Of a DNA stretch of 64,000 bases, positions 1 to 9,724 are shown in pieces (position 1 is the first letter of the stretch; each line of letters begins with the position of its first letter). Both the position numbers and the translations under genes were made by a program. The notes under the pieces were generated by a model, which worked only from the letters and a program-made list of their open reading frames with translations, did not search any database and was not told the origin of the DNA. Origin of the DNA: Labyrinthula sp. Ha (taxonomy: Eukaryota; Sar; Bigyra; Labyrinthulida; Labyrinthulaceae); contig JAALGZ010000003.1 in the NCBI GenBank assembly GCA_015227615.1, positions 1,612,001 through 1,676,000 of the forward strand, read 5' to 3'.

Positions 1-483
1 CTATATTCTTTTTTTTAGGTTTCGATCACTATTAATTGTCTTAAGTCACTAAAAATAATGTATTCTTTCCCTAAGCCTTAACGAAATATTATTCTTAAGA
101 CACATACTTTACCGTTACTATTTGGAATTCCAATACCTAGCCCAAAACAAAACCAATTAATTGGCGCTGTGTTTCACCAATCAGAACAAAAGTTTATTTT
201 GCCGTTAAAGTCCCTCCTAAAATAAAGTCAGTGCTGCTTAATTCAAACAAGAGGAAAAGAAAAGCAGTTAGTATTGCCAGTAAAAATCCCAAAAAAAATT
301 AGTGACTCTTGGCGAATCGATCTAAGCATATAAGTTGAGTTGATACGACATACAAAGGCAAGTGGGGAATCTGTGAAGTAAATTAACAAAAAACAGTAAA
401 CAAAACTACAGTGAAAATCTGTATTTAACAAGGCTTAGAAGGACTTGCGTCGTAAAAGCGATAGTTTTGGAAAAAGAACAAAA
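1..483. other. 5' flank of myosin gene, no gene seen
   Basis: AT-rich sequence upstream of the myosin start. No coding region or RNA gene was recognised. The reading frame of the myosin is open back to about 445, but the first ATG in it is at 484, so the stretch just before is probably 5' untranslated. Confidence 0.5.
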
Positions 484-3400
484 ATGAGTTTCTTATCTTT
501 TGGCGGAGGCAAGAAAGCCAACGGGACAGGGGAGAAAGTTGAACAAACAGTACAGGCCAACATAGGCGATCGGATTTGGGTTTCAAAGAAGAAAGATGAA
601 GATTATAGTAGATTATGGGAGTTATATGGTGTAGCTAGTCTTTCTGCTGATAAGAGAAAAGTGTTTGTAGCTGATGACGTGACTAAGAACATATGGGAAG
701 TTCCGGCTGAAGAAACTCTCCCATATGATCCGTGCCATATAGTGGATTATGATGACTTGACTCGAATGAATTATTTGCATGAAGCTTCCTTGCTTAATAG
801 ATTACAAGAAAGATACATGGAGAATAAGATTTACACATATTTTGGGGATACTCTGCTTTCTATCAACCCGTATTTTGATGTAGAGGGGTTGTATTCAAAG
901 GATAGAACAGAAGAAACAAAGAAGGAACCTCACGTGTTTTCTATTGCGGAAAAAACTTTCTCTTTGCTTCAAAAAAAGAGGCAGAGTCAATCAATTGTTA
1001 TCAATGGAGATTCGGGATCCGGGAAAACTGAAGCTGCAAAACAGATTATGAGACATCTTGTGCACTTGTGTTTAAACAACTCTTCGAAAACAACCCCGGA
1101 GATTGAGAACCTTGTGCTTGAATCTACCCCTGTTCTTGAAGCTTTCGGAAACTCAGTTACTTTGCGAAATGACAACTCAAGTCGATTTGGGCGGTTTATT
1201 CAAATTATGTACTCCGACAAAGGAGATGCGATAACAGGTATGAACACTATGCATTTTCTTTTGGAGAAATCTAGGATTATTCAAAGGAGTCCTGGAGAGC
1301 GTTCTTATCATATTTTATATCAATGCTGTGCTGCTTTGACTGATATGGGGTTCAGACCTGCTAGTGCTTATAACTATTTGTTGCCAGAACTTGATTCAAA
1401 TAATTACACTGGAGTTCTTCCAGATGATCTTCAAATGTTTAAAAGGACATCTGAAGCTCTTGAGCACATTGGAGTTGATCAGAGTACCCAAAATGAAATT
1501 TGGCGATTGTTACTTGCAATCTTAACCCTGGGAAATATTAGTTTTGTTACTAGTCAAGATGATGTGCATAACACTGGAAAATGTCAGGTTGCGGAAGATT
1601 GTCTTCTTGAGCTGGAAACAGCTGCAGAAAAGTTAAACATTGTTAATGCCCAGGATTTGGAAATTGCACTAACTCAGAAAACTATTGAAGCAGGAAGTGG
1701 AAAAAACAAGCAGGTTACTGTGATTAACTTGACCGTGGATCAAGCAACTCAGTCTCGTGACGCACTTGCAAAATTTCTTTATTCCTCAATCTTTGACTGG
1801 GTTGTGGCTGAGTTAAATAAGAAATCTTCTCAAGCAAAGAAGAATAGTAGGAAGAAAGACAGGTTTATTGGAGTCTTGGATATATTCGGTTTTGAAGATT
1901 TGGAACATAATTCTTTCGAGCAAATTTGTGTGAATTATGCGAATGAGCTACTTCAGAAGCAGTTTGATTTTTATGTTATTCAATCTGAAAGAAAAATTTT
2001 TAAAGAGGAAGGGATCAAGTTCCCAGATATTGTATTGCCTTCTATCAGGAACTCTGAAATGGTGTTATCCTTATTAACTGACCATTTGTTTAAATTGCTA
2101 GAAGAGCAGTGCCTGTTGAGAAGTGGAACTGATGCGGGTTTTTTGTCAAACCTTGAGAAGAAAAAGGCAATTAACGACAAGTTTGAACTAGATTGGAAGA
2201 ACAAGAATGGGTTTATCGTTCGTCACTTCGCAGGTGAAATTACATACTCTAGCGAGGGCTTTGTAGAAAAGAATCGTGATGCCTTAACAACTGATTTGAA
2301 AGAGCTTGTTCAAAATAACTCAATCGAACTTCTGGCCGAACAGATTGGGACAACTCCAGAAGAGCGTACCAGGAAGATGGCTGCCAAAGAAACTGTTCTT
2401 AAGAAGTTTCAAAAAGATATGAACAACCTTGTTTCAACTATCTCTAAAACAGATGAAACTTTTATTAGGTGTATTAAACCTAATCCAGATCAAAGTGAGC
2501 ACGAGTGGGATGTAAATCTTGTGTTATCACAATTAGGATACCTTGGAATCATACAGGCAATTCGAGTTCATCAGGAGACGTATCCAATCCGACGTAACTT
2601 CAGTTTCATTGCTGAGAAGTATCATTCTATCCTTGAAGGCGAGGCCTTTATTGAGTACTTCCCAGGGAAGAATGATCTTCAGGTAATGAGAGCCATATTG
2701 ATTCAACACTTGGGGGATGACAGTGAATTTAAGCTATGGCAATGTGGTCATACAAAAGTTTTTCTTGGAAATGAAGTGTTATATAAGCTGGATTCTGTGG
2801 TCAATCAGAGGAGGGCAGCAGCACTGGCAGCTATGTCTGAGGATGATAGGCGTCAAAAGTTAGAAGAAGAAAGGTTGAAGCAAGAAAGAGAGCTCAAAGA
2901 AGCTAGGGAAAAATTTGAGCGAGAGAAGGCTGAGGAAGAGTTAAGACGTAAAAGACTCGAGGAGGAGAAACAACGCCGAGAGGAAGAAGAAAGGTTACGT
3001 CGGTTGAAGGCAGAAGAGGAAGACCGACAAAAGAGAATGGAGGAAGAGCAGAGGCGCTTGGAACAAAAGGAAGCTGAGCTAAAAGAAAAAATAGAACAGG
3101 AGAAGAGGGCAGCTGAACTCATTCTTAAGGAGAAAGAGGAGAGATTAAGGCGAGAAAATGATGAAAGGATGGAGAAGTTAGCTAGAGACGAGGCTGAGAA
3201 ACTAAGAATCCTGAAAGAGAAAGAGGATAAACTTCTTGCGGAAGAAGAAGAGATGAGAAAGAAACTTCAGGATGAAGCTGCAAAAGCCAAAGCAGAAGAA
3301 TTGAAGCTTCAAGAGGAAAGAAAGAAACTCGAGGAATTTAGTGCAGCTAAACGAGCGGAAATGGAAAAAGAAGAAGAAGCAAAACGGGCAGAGTTGGCAG

Positions 3401-5205
3401 AAAAAGCACGTCTCCTTAGAGAAGAGGAAGAAGCTGCCAAGCAGAAGCGTGATGCAGAACTTGAAAAAATTCGGCTAGAACAAATGGAGCACAAGAAGAA
3501 CATTGAGGAGGAGCAAAAACGTTTGGAGGAGGAAAAGGAGAAGGAACAAGCTCGATTGCAGCAGGAAGCAACTCGACTAGACCGTGAGCGTGAGCGCTTC
3601 ATGGAATTAGAAGCATTGAAACTACAACACCTTAATGAAGAGGAGAAAAAGAAGCAGGCAGAGTATGAAGCGCAAAACAAGTTACTCCTTGAAACCCAGG
3701 CCAGGCTTCAGGAGCAACAAGCAAAATTGGAAGCCATGGAAGCAGAAAGATTAGAAAAATTGGAGCTGGAACAAGCTAGATTAGCAAAGAAAGAGGAAGC
3801 CTTGGCGGAGCAGGAGGCCGCAAGACAGCGTCGGCTTCAAGAAGAGGAAGAAAGACTTCAAGCACAGGAGGAGCGCCTGAAGCAACTTGAGGAGGATAGA
3901 AAATTGAGAATTCAACAAGAGGATGAAGAAAGAGCTGCTGAAGAAGAAAGAAAACGCCAGGAGGAAGAAGCTGAGATTCAGCGCAAGAAAGAGCTAAAGG
4001 CCCAAAAAATCCAGGCTCGTGAAGAGAAGCGGGAGGCCGAAGCAAGGAGACTAGCAAAGAAGGAAAAACTTCAAAGAAGAAAACAAAAGCTTGCGGCTGT
4101 TACCAAAATGCAAGCACTTGTGCGCGGGATGATTATCCGAAGAAACCATAAACATTTTATGAGAGGAACCAAAATGTTTAGAGATGTTTTGGAAGATGCG
4201 GAGTTTGTTTTATTTAGTTCGCTAGTTTTCTTGAAAGGGAAAAAGGCCCCAAAGCAGATGCTTCTGGTTCTCACATCATTTGCGAGGCTGCTAGTCATCA
4301 AGCCTGTTTCGCTGAAAAAGGTTGATGAAGCCTTCTTTGATACTCAGCGTTGCAAAGCAGTTGCTGCTGGTACCAGCGGAAGAGAGATACATGTTTATAT
4401 TCAAAATCCTAAGTCTAAAAAGGCAAAACCGGTTGTTTGGAAGTTTGAAGATCTAGTTAACTTGTCTACCACTTGGGTAGCCGTATTCGATTCCGTCAAG
4501 ACTAATACCGGTATGGATTACCTACATAAAGGGTTCTTTAATGCTTTGAAGGGAAGAGTGACTCGGAAGAAAGTTGTCTTTTTGCATAAAGTAGGATCAT
4601 TAACCTTTGCAAATCCGGGAGCTGAACGCGTTAGCAGAATATCTATGAATAGAAGGAACCAGAGATTGTTCTTGTTCGTGCTAAGTGAAATGAACAACAA
4701 GTTTTTGCTTACCTGGTATGAGAAGAACACTGATAGAACACATACTGGCCAACTAATAGTCGATCATAGAATGTCTATAAAAGTTCCAGAAATTGCCGTG
4801 ACCTCAGGCAAAGCTATAGTATACTCCTTTGATGTTAGAGTCAAGAAGACTGCTGGCATTAAATCTTATTTGATGCATCCTAAAGGGAAAGAAGACAGAG
4901 ATTCCTGGGTAAACACTGTGAGGGAGGCAATAAAGCTTGCGGAAAGACGTGGAGCAAAATCATCTAGTCCCCAGAAGGTTCACGTGTTGCCTACTATGAG
5001 ACACAACCCATCACGTAAGAAGAGCTTTAATGCTTCCAATTTTCTTAAGTCGTTTGAAAATTCTGACAAGGCTACGAAGCAGAATGTGAAACATTTGGGC
5101 AACCGAAAAACACTTCGAGATGAAGGCGCTGCTGCTCTCAGAAGAACAAGATTATCGATGAACTCGAGGAATACCTACGAATATTCAAGTTCCCAAAAGT
5201 CTTGA
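484..5205 (+). CDS. Myosin heavy chain with very long charged helix, IQ motif and PH-like tail
   Basis: An actin-based motor of about 1573 residues, uninterrupted by visible introns. It starts at the first in-frame ATG (AAAATG). An N-terminal SH3-like stretch (GDRIWV) precedes the motor. The P-loop near residue 174 reads GDSGSGKT instead of the usual GESGAGKT. Switch I is NDNSSRFGR near 229, switch II is LDIFGFE near 465, and the FIRCIKPN actin-interface motif is near 660. Residues about 785-1204 are almost only E, K, R, Q, L and A, as in a stable single alpha-helix or coiled coil. A single IQ-like motif (KMQALVRGMIIRR) follows that helix instead of adjoining the motor. About 270 residues after it look like one or two PH-type beta domains, and the end is basic. 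From the family, the PH-like tail could bind phosphoinositide membranes; the cargo is unknown. The class was not assigned. Confidence 0.93.
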   Translation: MSFLSFGGGKKANGTGEKVEQTVQANIGDRIWVSKKKDEDYSRLWELYGVASLSADKRKVFVADDVTKNIWEVPAEETLPYDPCHIVDYDDLTRMNYLHEASLLNRLQERYMENKIYTYFGDTLLSINPYFDVEGLYSKDRTEETKKEPHVFSIAEKTFSLLQKKRQSQSIVINGDSGSGKTEAAKQIMRHLVHLCLNNSSKTTPEIENLVLESTPVLEAFGNSVTLRNDNSSRFGRFIQIMYSDKGDAITGMNTMHFLLEKSRIIQRSPGERSYHILYQCCAALTDMGFRPASAYNYLLPELDSNNYTGVLPDDLQMFKRTSEALEHIGVDQSTQNEIWRLLLAILTLGNISFVTSQDDVHNTGKCQVAEDCLLELETAAEKLNIVNAQDLEIALTQKTIEAGSGKNKQVTVINLTVDQATQSRDALAKFLYSSIFDWVVAELNKKSSQAKKNSRKKDRFIGVLDIFGFEDLEHNSFEQICVNYANELLQKQFDFYVIQSERKIFKEEGIKFPDIVLPSIRNSEMVLSLLTDHLFKLLEEQCLLRSGTDAGFLSNLEKKKAINDKFELDWKNKNGFIVRHFAGEITYSSEGFVEKNRDALTTDLKELVQNNSIELLAEQIGTTPEERTRKMAAKETVLKKFQKDMNNLVSTISKTDETFIRCIKPNPDQSEHEWDVNLVLSQLGYLGIIQAIRVHQETYPIRRNFSFIAEKYHSILEGEAFIEYFPGKNDLQVMRAILIQHLGDDSEFKLWQCGHTKVFLGNEVLYKLDSVVNQRRAAALAAMSEDDRRQKLEEERLKQERELKEAREKFEREKAEEELRRKRLEEEKQRREEEERLRRLKAEEEDRQKRMEEEQRRLEQKEAELKEKIEQEKRAAELILKEKEERLRRENDERMEKLARDEAEKLRILKEKEDKLLAEEEEMRKKLQDEAAKAKAEELKLQEERKKLEEFSAAKRAEMEKEEEAKRAELAEKARLLREEEEAAKQKRDAELEKIRLEQMEHKKNIEEEQKRLEEEKEKEQARLQQEATRLDRERERFMELEALKLQHLNEEEKKKQAEYEAQNKLLLETQARLQEQQAKLEAMEAERLEKLELEQARLAKKEEALAEQEAARQRRLQEEEERLQAQEERLKQLEEDRKLRIQQEDEERAAEEERKRQEEEAEIQRKKELKAQKIQAREEKREAEARRLAKKEKLQRRKQKLAAVTKMQALVRGMIIRRNHKHFMRGTKMFRDVLEDAEFVLFSSLVFLKGKKAPKQMLLVLTSFARLLVIKPVSLKKVDEAFFDTQRCKAVAAGTSGREIHVYIQNPKSKKAKPVVWKFEDLVNLSTTWVAVFDSVKTNTGMDYLHKGFFNALKGRVTRKKVVFLHKVGSLTFANPGAERVSRISMNRRNQRLFLFVLSEMNNKFLLTWYEKNTDRTHTGQLIVDHRMSIKVPEIAVTSGKAIVYSFDVRVKKTAGIKSYLMHPKGKEDRDSWVNTVREAIKLAERRGAKSSSPQKVHVLPTMRHNPSRKKSFNASNFLKSFENSDKATKQNVKHLGNRKTLRDEGAAALRRTRLSMNSRNTYEYSSSQKS

Positions 5206-5535
5206 CTGTATAGTTGACTCTGCGAATAATAATTCGCTTGTATTTTGGTTAGTATAGTTAAATAGGTGTGACTTGATGCATAATGGCAATAAATTGTATC
5301 AAACTATTTTTTGCTGGAATATTTTCCTTCATTTCAGGATTCCTAGTTAGTAGATTACTATGTGTTTAGAGATACCTTCTTTAGAACGGAAAGTGTTAGA
5401 ATTACTCTTGTTTTCAACAAGAGCTATTGCATACTGTGCAGCAACATACGCCATTTGGCTTGAGAGAGATTATCTTCCTCAGTTGTTACAAATAGTTTAC
5501 AAGTTAACTTGTTTTCTCACGAAAATGCTTATAAT
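5206..5535. other. Convergent intergenic region between myosin and CFAP52
   Basis: About 330 bp between two convergent stop codons. It presumably holds both 3' untranslated regions. No gene seen. Confidence 0.5.
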
Positions 5536-7353
5536 CTAACTATTGTGGTAGTTCCAGAGGAAGACTCCACCTTCTTCACCGACTGAGACTATGTAACTTC
5601 CATCGGGGCTGAACAAGACCTTGTTTACTTTCCTGGAATGGCCCTTTCCAGTAGATAAGACCTGAGCAGTATTATAATCCCAAACCTTCACCGTACCGGA
5701 CCTTTCACCAGTAATTATCCTTGTGCCATCTGGCGACAGACAAACACTATCTATTTCATTGCTACATTCAACCTCCCGAATTACATTCCCGACTGCATCA
5801 TGATACCTCAACATCTTGTCACTACCAACAGATATTAACTGAGCTCCTTCTGCACTGAAACAGCATCCTTTAAACATCGTGTTAGCAAAGAAGGCAAAGA
5901 TTCTTAGTCTTCTCCGCAGATCCCAAACAACACAGCTTCCATCCTCGCTACTTGTCAAGCATCTTGCAGTATTCTGTAAAATCTCAATCGAATTTACCCT
6001 TGCCTTATGATCTTTCAACGAGGCATGCATCTTACGATCTATTATACCCCAAAGCCTAACCTCACCCTCATTACCCCCAGAAACAATCATTGTGGATTCT
6101 TCCGCATTACCTCGATTCCTATTATTTTCTTCATCTTCAAAAAATAATGAGTTCAAAGCTGTGACACCATTTCTGTGTGTGTCATCAATAACAAATAACA
6201 ACTTCCCTGATTTAGGTTTGAATGCTCTGATCTTACCATCTGACCATCCTGTTAATAAAACACTTCCATTCCCAGAAACTTTGACACATGTGCACTTAGT
6301 ACCAGGGAGATTCGTGCACAATTTAATCCTTAGAAGCTCTTTCCCTTCAGATGTCCAGATTCGGACGTCCCTTCGAGCAGTCACAAACACTCCTGCAAAT
6401 CCATCAAGAAAACTAATATCCTCTGCCACATGTGAACTACATACGATGTCATTCTTGAAAGTAAAAATGTTTGATTCCTTTGTTCCAATAAACCCATCAT
6501 CTAAGTCCTTCAAAGCTAGACTAGTGACTGGATGTGAAAACTTGATTCTTCTGAGCACTACAAGCTTGTCTGACAATGTTACAACTTCTCCTCCACCACT
6601 TGCTGCCACTAGGATGGACCCAAACGACTTCAGGTAATTAATGCCACCAGCAATCAATTCAGAACATGTCTGCACCAAAGAAAGACTGCCACGAGTCGTA
6701 AGTCCAAAGATGTCTCCTGAAGTACTTCCTACAAAAAGCAACTGTTTTTCAGGGATGAAGGCGATGGATGTAAAAACTCTCTTAATGGGTCCTAAATTAA
6801 AACCTTGGGCTTGAAGTACTGTCTTTTCTGGATGAAATGTCCACATCTTCACGTGAGTTTCCCCGCAAGAGATAATTTGGTACCTTTTGCACATGCAGAT
6901 AACTAACTTCACAAAATCATTAGCTGCTTTGTTAAATGCTAAAACTTTGTTTTTTTTTATGTTAGTCACGGCAATTAGATTGCAATCACTACCTCCAAGA
7001 GAACAGAGAAAAAGGTTATCATAGGAGAAAGAAACAGCTTGAACTTTAACCTTGTGCATTTGTGGAAGTCGTTGTAAGAGTTCTTTCTTTTCGTAATCCC
7101 ATAGAATAATTGCAGCTTTGAATCCCATGTGTGTTTTCTGCCCAGACGCGATTAACTTTCCATCTGAAGAAAGAGTTATACAAGAAATATCATCCGAATG
7201 TCCTTGTAGCAAACTCTGTTTATGTTTTCCTTTAACTTTCTCACTTATTATAACTGCACTCCCCAAGGGATATATCAAGCTTCCATTTGGATGAAGAATT
7301 AAACCATTTACTACTGAGCCATTGAAACCAAGGCCATTTTTTAATTTTATCAT
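5536..7353 (-). CDS. CFAP52: CFAP52 / WDR16, ciliary WD40 protein
   Basis: About 605 residues of WD40 repeats forming two propellers, collinear with animal CFAP52. Diagnostic matches are GFNGSVVNGLILHPNG at the start, IASGQKTHMGFKAAIILWDY near residue 70, DVRIWTSEGKELLRI, VSGGNEGEVRLWGI, and VKVWDYNTAQV with a GHSRKVNKVLFSPDGSYIVS end. In known systems this protein sits inside ciliary doublet microtubules, so the organism should build a motile flagellum. The start is taken as the ATG at 7353, because the reading frame upstream offers only a TTG. No intron is needed. It is followed upstream on the same strand by a coiled-coil gene and an arginase. Length is close to the 600-620 residues usual for the family. 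Confidence 0.95.
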   Translation of the reverse strand: MIKLKNGLGFNGSVVNGLILHPNGSLIYPLGSAVIISEKVKGKHKQSLLQGHSDDISCITLSSDGKLIASGQKTHMGFKAAIILWDYEKKELLQRLPQMHKVKVQAVSFSYDNLFLCSLGGSDCNLIAVTNIKKNKVLAFNKAANDFVKLVICMCKRYQIISCGETHVKMWTFHPEKTVLQAQGFNLGPIKRVFTSIAFIPEKQLLFVGSTSGDIFGLTTRGSLSLVQTCSELIAGGINYLKSFGSILVAASGGGEVVTLSDKLVVLRRIKFSHPVTSLALKDLDDGFIGTKESNIFTFKNDIVCSSHVAEDISFLDGFAGVFVTARRDVRIWTSEGKELLRIKLCTNLPGTKCTCVKVSGNGSVLLTGWSDGKIRAFKPKSGKLLFVIDDTHRNGVTALNSLFFEDEENNRNRGNAEESTMIVSGGNEGEVRLWGIIDRKMHASLKDHKARVNSIEILQNTARCLTSSEDGSCVVWDLRRRLRIFAFFANTMFKGCCFSAEGAQLISVGSDKMLRYHDAVGNVIREVECSNEIDSVCLSPDGTRIITGERSGTVKVWDYNTAQVLSTGKGHSRKVNKVLFSPDGSYIVSVGEEGGVFLWNYHNS

Positions 7354-7776
7354 TAAGCCTTTCAAATGCTTAAACGGCAGAATTATTCATGCCTCGGTTA
7401 CAAAAAGCATACTATGGTTTTCGGGAAGACTTTGAATTCTTTATGATCTCTAGTTCAAGACAGGAAGCTCTCTTCTTTCATGCATTTAAGCTAACAGAAT
7501 TTAAAGCTAAACTTGCCTAGTGATATGTATGAAGGGAACCTTTGTATTTTGTGATATGGTGATCGGTAAGCAGGAATGTGCATAATGCGGTAAGCTGATC
7601 ATATATAATGAAAAGAATTTATTGTTTCTAGAGGTTTTCAAACTCTACACATCTTCTTTCATTTAATTTACTATGGGTTAACTCTCTAGAAAGAAACATA
7701 CTTGCCCATGACTTCACTTCAAAGGTCTGAAAATAAATATTACTTCTTTGTAGTACCCAAATAAGAGAGTTATTGG
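7354..7776. other. Intergenic, upstream of CFAP52
   Basis: About 420 bp holding the CFAP52 promoter side and the 3' side of the coiled-coil gene. No gene or RNA recognised. Confidence 0.4.
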
Positions 7777-8337
7777 TTAAAGGTGTCTCCTATTGTATTC
7801 AATACGAGTTTGTCTCGATGGATAAAGACGAAACTGTTTTCCAAGAGGATCCACAATTTCCCTGCCATCTAATGTACTCTGCCGAATATATTCTGAGATC
7901 CTTTGTTCTCTCTCGCCTCTACCAAGTGAGTCACGATATCTATTCTCATATTGCTTTCTTGTTGATTCCTTTTCCTCTTTTTGCTTTACGTACTCCTTGA
8001 ACTTTTCAAAATTCTTATTTTGAGAATCCTGCTGCTTTCGAATCTTCTCGTTTAACCTTTTGAGGTGCTTTCTCTTCATGTTGTCCATCTCCCTTCTCCG
8101 AAAAACTTCTAGGGGGTTCAGACCTTTCTCCGAGAGTCTCGCAGCTTCAATCTTCCTGGATAAATTTTTTTTGCTCTTTAATAGCCCATTTTCAAAATTC
8201 TGTTTGCACATATTTCTGAATGTATTACGCATTACTTTTGAAAATTCTTTTTCTCTTCTTCTTCTCCTTGCAGCTTCATCTCGCAGAAAATTAAGGTATG
8301 CCTGCTTGGCGTGTTTCACTTTATGATTAAAACTCAT
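7777..8337 (-). CDS. Uncharacterised basic coiled-coil protein
   Basis: About 186 residues starting MSFNHKVKHAKQAYLNF. It is very rich in R, K, E and Q with predicted helices over residues 15-135, and no signal peptide or membrane segment. The end (DPLGKQFRLYPSRQTRIEYN) is less charged and could be a conserved docking peptide. I do not recognise the family. The ATG at 8337 is chosen because the frame above it offers only TTG. Its neighbour CFAP52 and the composition would suit a small microtubule- or axoneme-associated protein, but that is inference. A decayed copy lies at about 23610-24030 next to the second arginase, which supports this being a real ancestral gene. Confidence 0.75.
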   Translation of the reverse strand: MSFNHKVKHAKQAYLNFLRDEAARRRRREKEFSKVMRNTFRNMCKQNFENGLLKSKKNLSRKIEAARLSEKGLNPLEVFRRREMDNMKRKHLKRLNEKIRKQQDSQNKNFEKFKEYVKQKEEKESTRKQYENRYRDSLGRGEREQRISEYIRQSTLDGREIVDPLGKQFRLYPSRQTRIEYNRRHL

Positions 8338-8423
8338 TTTAGAGAAACATTTATCCAAACGGACTATCAAAATTCGGAAATGTAGTTTCTTCCATACGAC
8401 TTGAATCTTTAACGAAACAATGC

Positions 8424-9681
8424 TTAAAGTATTCGGCTTCCCATTGCAGATGCTATAATAGCCATACCCAAGTGACAGGTGAGCTCAGCTTCCTTTCCAG
8501 GTTTAAGCGTTGGATTAACTTCAACCAAATCCATTGAGCATAACCTTCCAGAGTCTCCAGCTGCTTCAGCTACATAGTGTGCTTCTCTGAAGTTTAATCC
8601 ACCCCTTACTACTGTTCCTGTAGAAGGTGCAATTTCTGGATCAACGGCATCAATATCATAGCTCATATGAAGGGGACGTCCTTCCAAGTGCTTTAACGTT
8701 TTCTCCATCACACCACCTATCCCAAACCTATCCACATGCTGCATGGTATAAGCTTTGATACCCATATGTCTAATCAAAGATCTCTCAAACGAATCTAGAT
8801 CTCGTAGACCTACATATACTAACTGCTGTGGGTTCAACCGAATATTCAAATCTCTAAACCATTCAAAACCTGGATATAGCTCTCCATAGACCTCTCTGGA
8901 TTCTTCTGGCTTAACCAGGCCAGTTAAGAATGCAAGAGGCATACCATGAATATTCCCACTTTCACTCTCTTTAGGTGTATTTAAATCGCCATGAGCGTCT
9001 ACCCAGATAATTCCGACATCGGGTCTGGCAGAGAGAGCAGCAGCAACTGTTGCTAAACCAATGGAATGGTCTCCTCCAAGCACCAATGAAAAGGCCCCAG
9101 CTCTCAGGTCTTGCACTGACTCATTATATATCTTTTCCAAGCCTGATCCTACACAGAAGGAGTTTCTCAAGTGTGGAATTGTGGATTCTGGGTTCGTGCC
9201 CTATGACTTCACTGAAAAATCATAATTTACAACAGGTGTATCGAATTCAATATCCACATCTCGATGAACCATCCAATGAAGACACTCTAAGCACGGTATT
9301 AATCCTTTTTGTCTTAGCAGCTTTGGTCCTTGATCTGTGCCAGGTAGCGGTTGACCCCAAGACAAGGGTGCTCCAATAACTGAGGCTTTCTTTGGTTTCT
9401 CCAGAAACACTGAGGTAAAGAAAGAACAAATATATACATGGTGTAGGAACATAAGCTCCTAGAACATCATAGTGACTGTGTATCACTGCCTATTCATGAT
9501 TTGAACAAAAAAGTTACTGCTCCCAGGCCAGGTACCGAGTGATGCCTTTCAAGTTTACTGGCGAGTTTTCCTAAGTGATGAGTGCTGGTTAAAATATACT
9601 TTCAAAAGGGGTAGTTGGAGATCTTGAAAAATTCTTGCGTCCTATTTTCCTATATCCTTGGCGCATTATCTTTTTCATCAT
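8424..9681 (-). CDS. Arginase copy 1, probably mitochondrial, five exons
   Basis: Hydrolyses L-arginine to ornithine and urea with a two-manganese centre. Exons on the minus strand are 9681-9600, 9570-9518, 9489-9438, 9409-9231 and 9200-8424, giving 1143 nt and 380 residues. The four introns are 29, 28, 28 and 30 nt, all GT-AG. Splicing removes the stop codons between the pieces and yields a collinear arginase. Metal ligands are visible in GGDHS (164-168), DAHGD (190-194) and YDIDAVDP (303-310); SGNIHG and MDLVEVNP are also present. The first 50 or so residues (MMKKIMRQGYRKIGRKNFS) are basic and nearly free of acidic residues, as in a mitochondrial presequence. It is the animal/fungal arginase type, not the agmatinase-like plant type. 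A paralogue lies at 24209-25467. Confidence 0.93.
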
Positions 9682-9705
9682 TTTTTTATTTTGTTGATTG
9701 TTTGT

Positions 9706-9724
9706 ATTTTGTATCTAACGGTTA
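9706..9724 (-). promoter_or_regulatory. Promoter block shared by both arginase genes
   Basis: A 19-bp block ending in taacggtta on the plus strand lies 25 bp upstream of the arginase 1 ATG. The same 19 bases occur 34 bp upstream of arginase 2, while sequence around them has diverged. On the coding strand it contains AACCGTTA, which resembles a Myb-type site. It could be a core promoter or factor site; the function is inferred. Confidence 0.45.

Noticed and set aside
2853-4057. Long serine-rich minus-strand frames inside the first myosin
   Set aside because: They are the antisense of the E/K-rich helix codons, with no start context or family match.
6092-6637. Plus-strand frame of 181 codons inside CFAP52
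   Set aside because: It is antisense to well-conserved WD40 codons.
8424-9170. Arginase read as a truncated protein or pseudogene split by a stop
   Set aside because: Short introns with GT-AG ends restore one 380-residue frame, with the same exon lengths in both copies.
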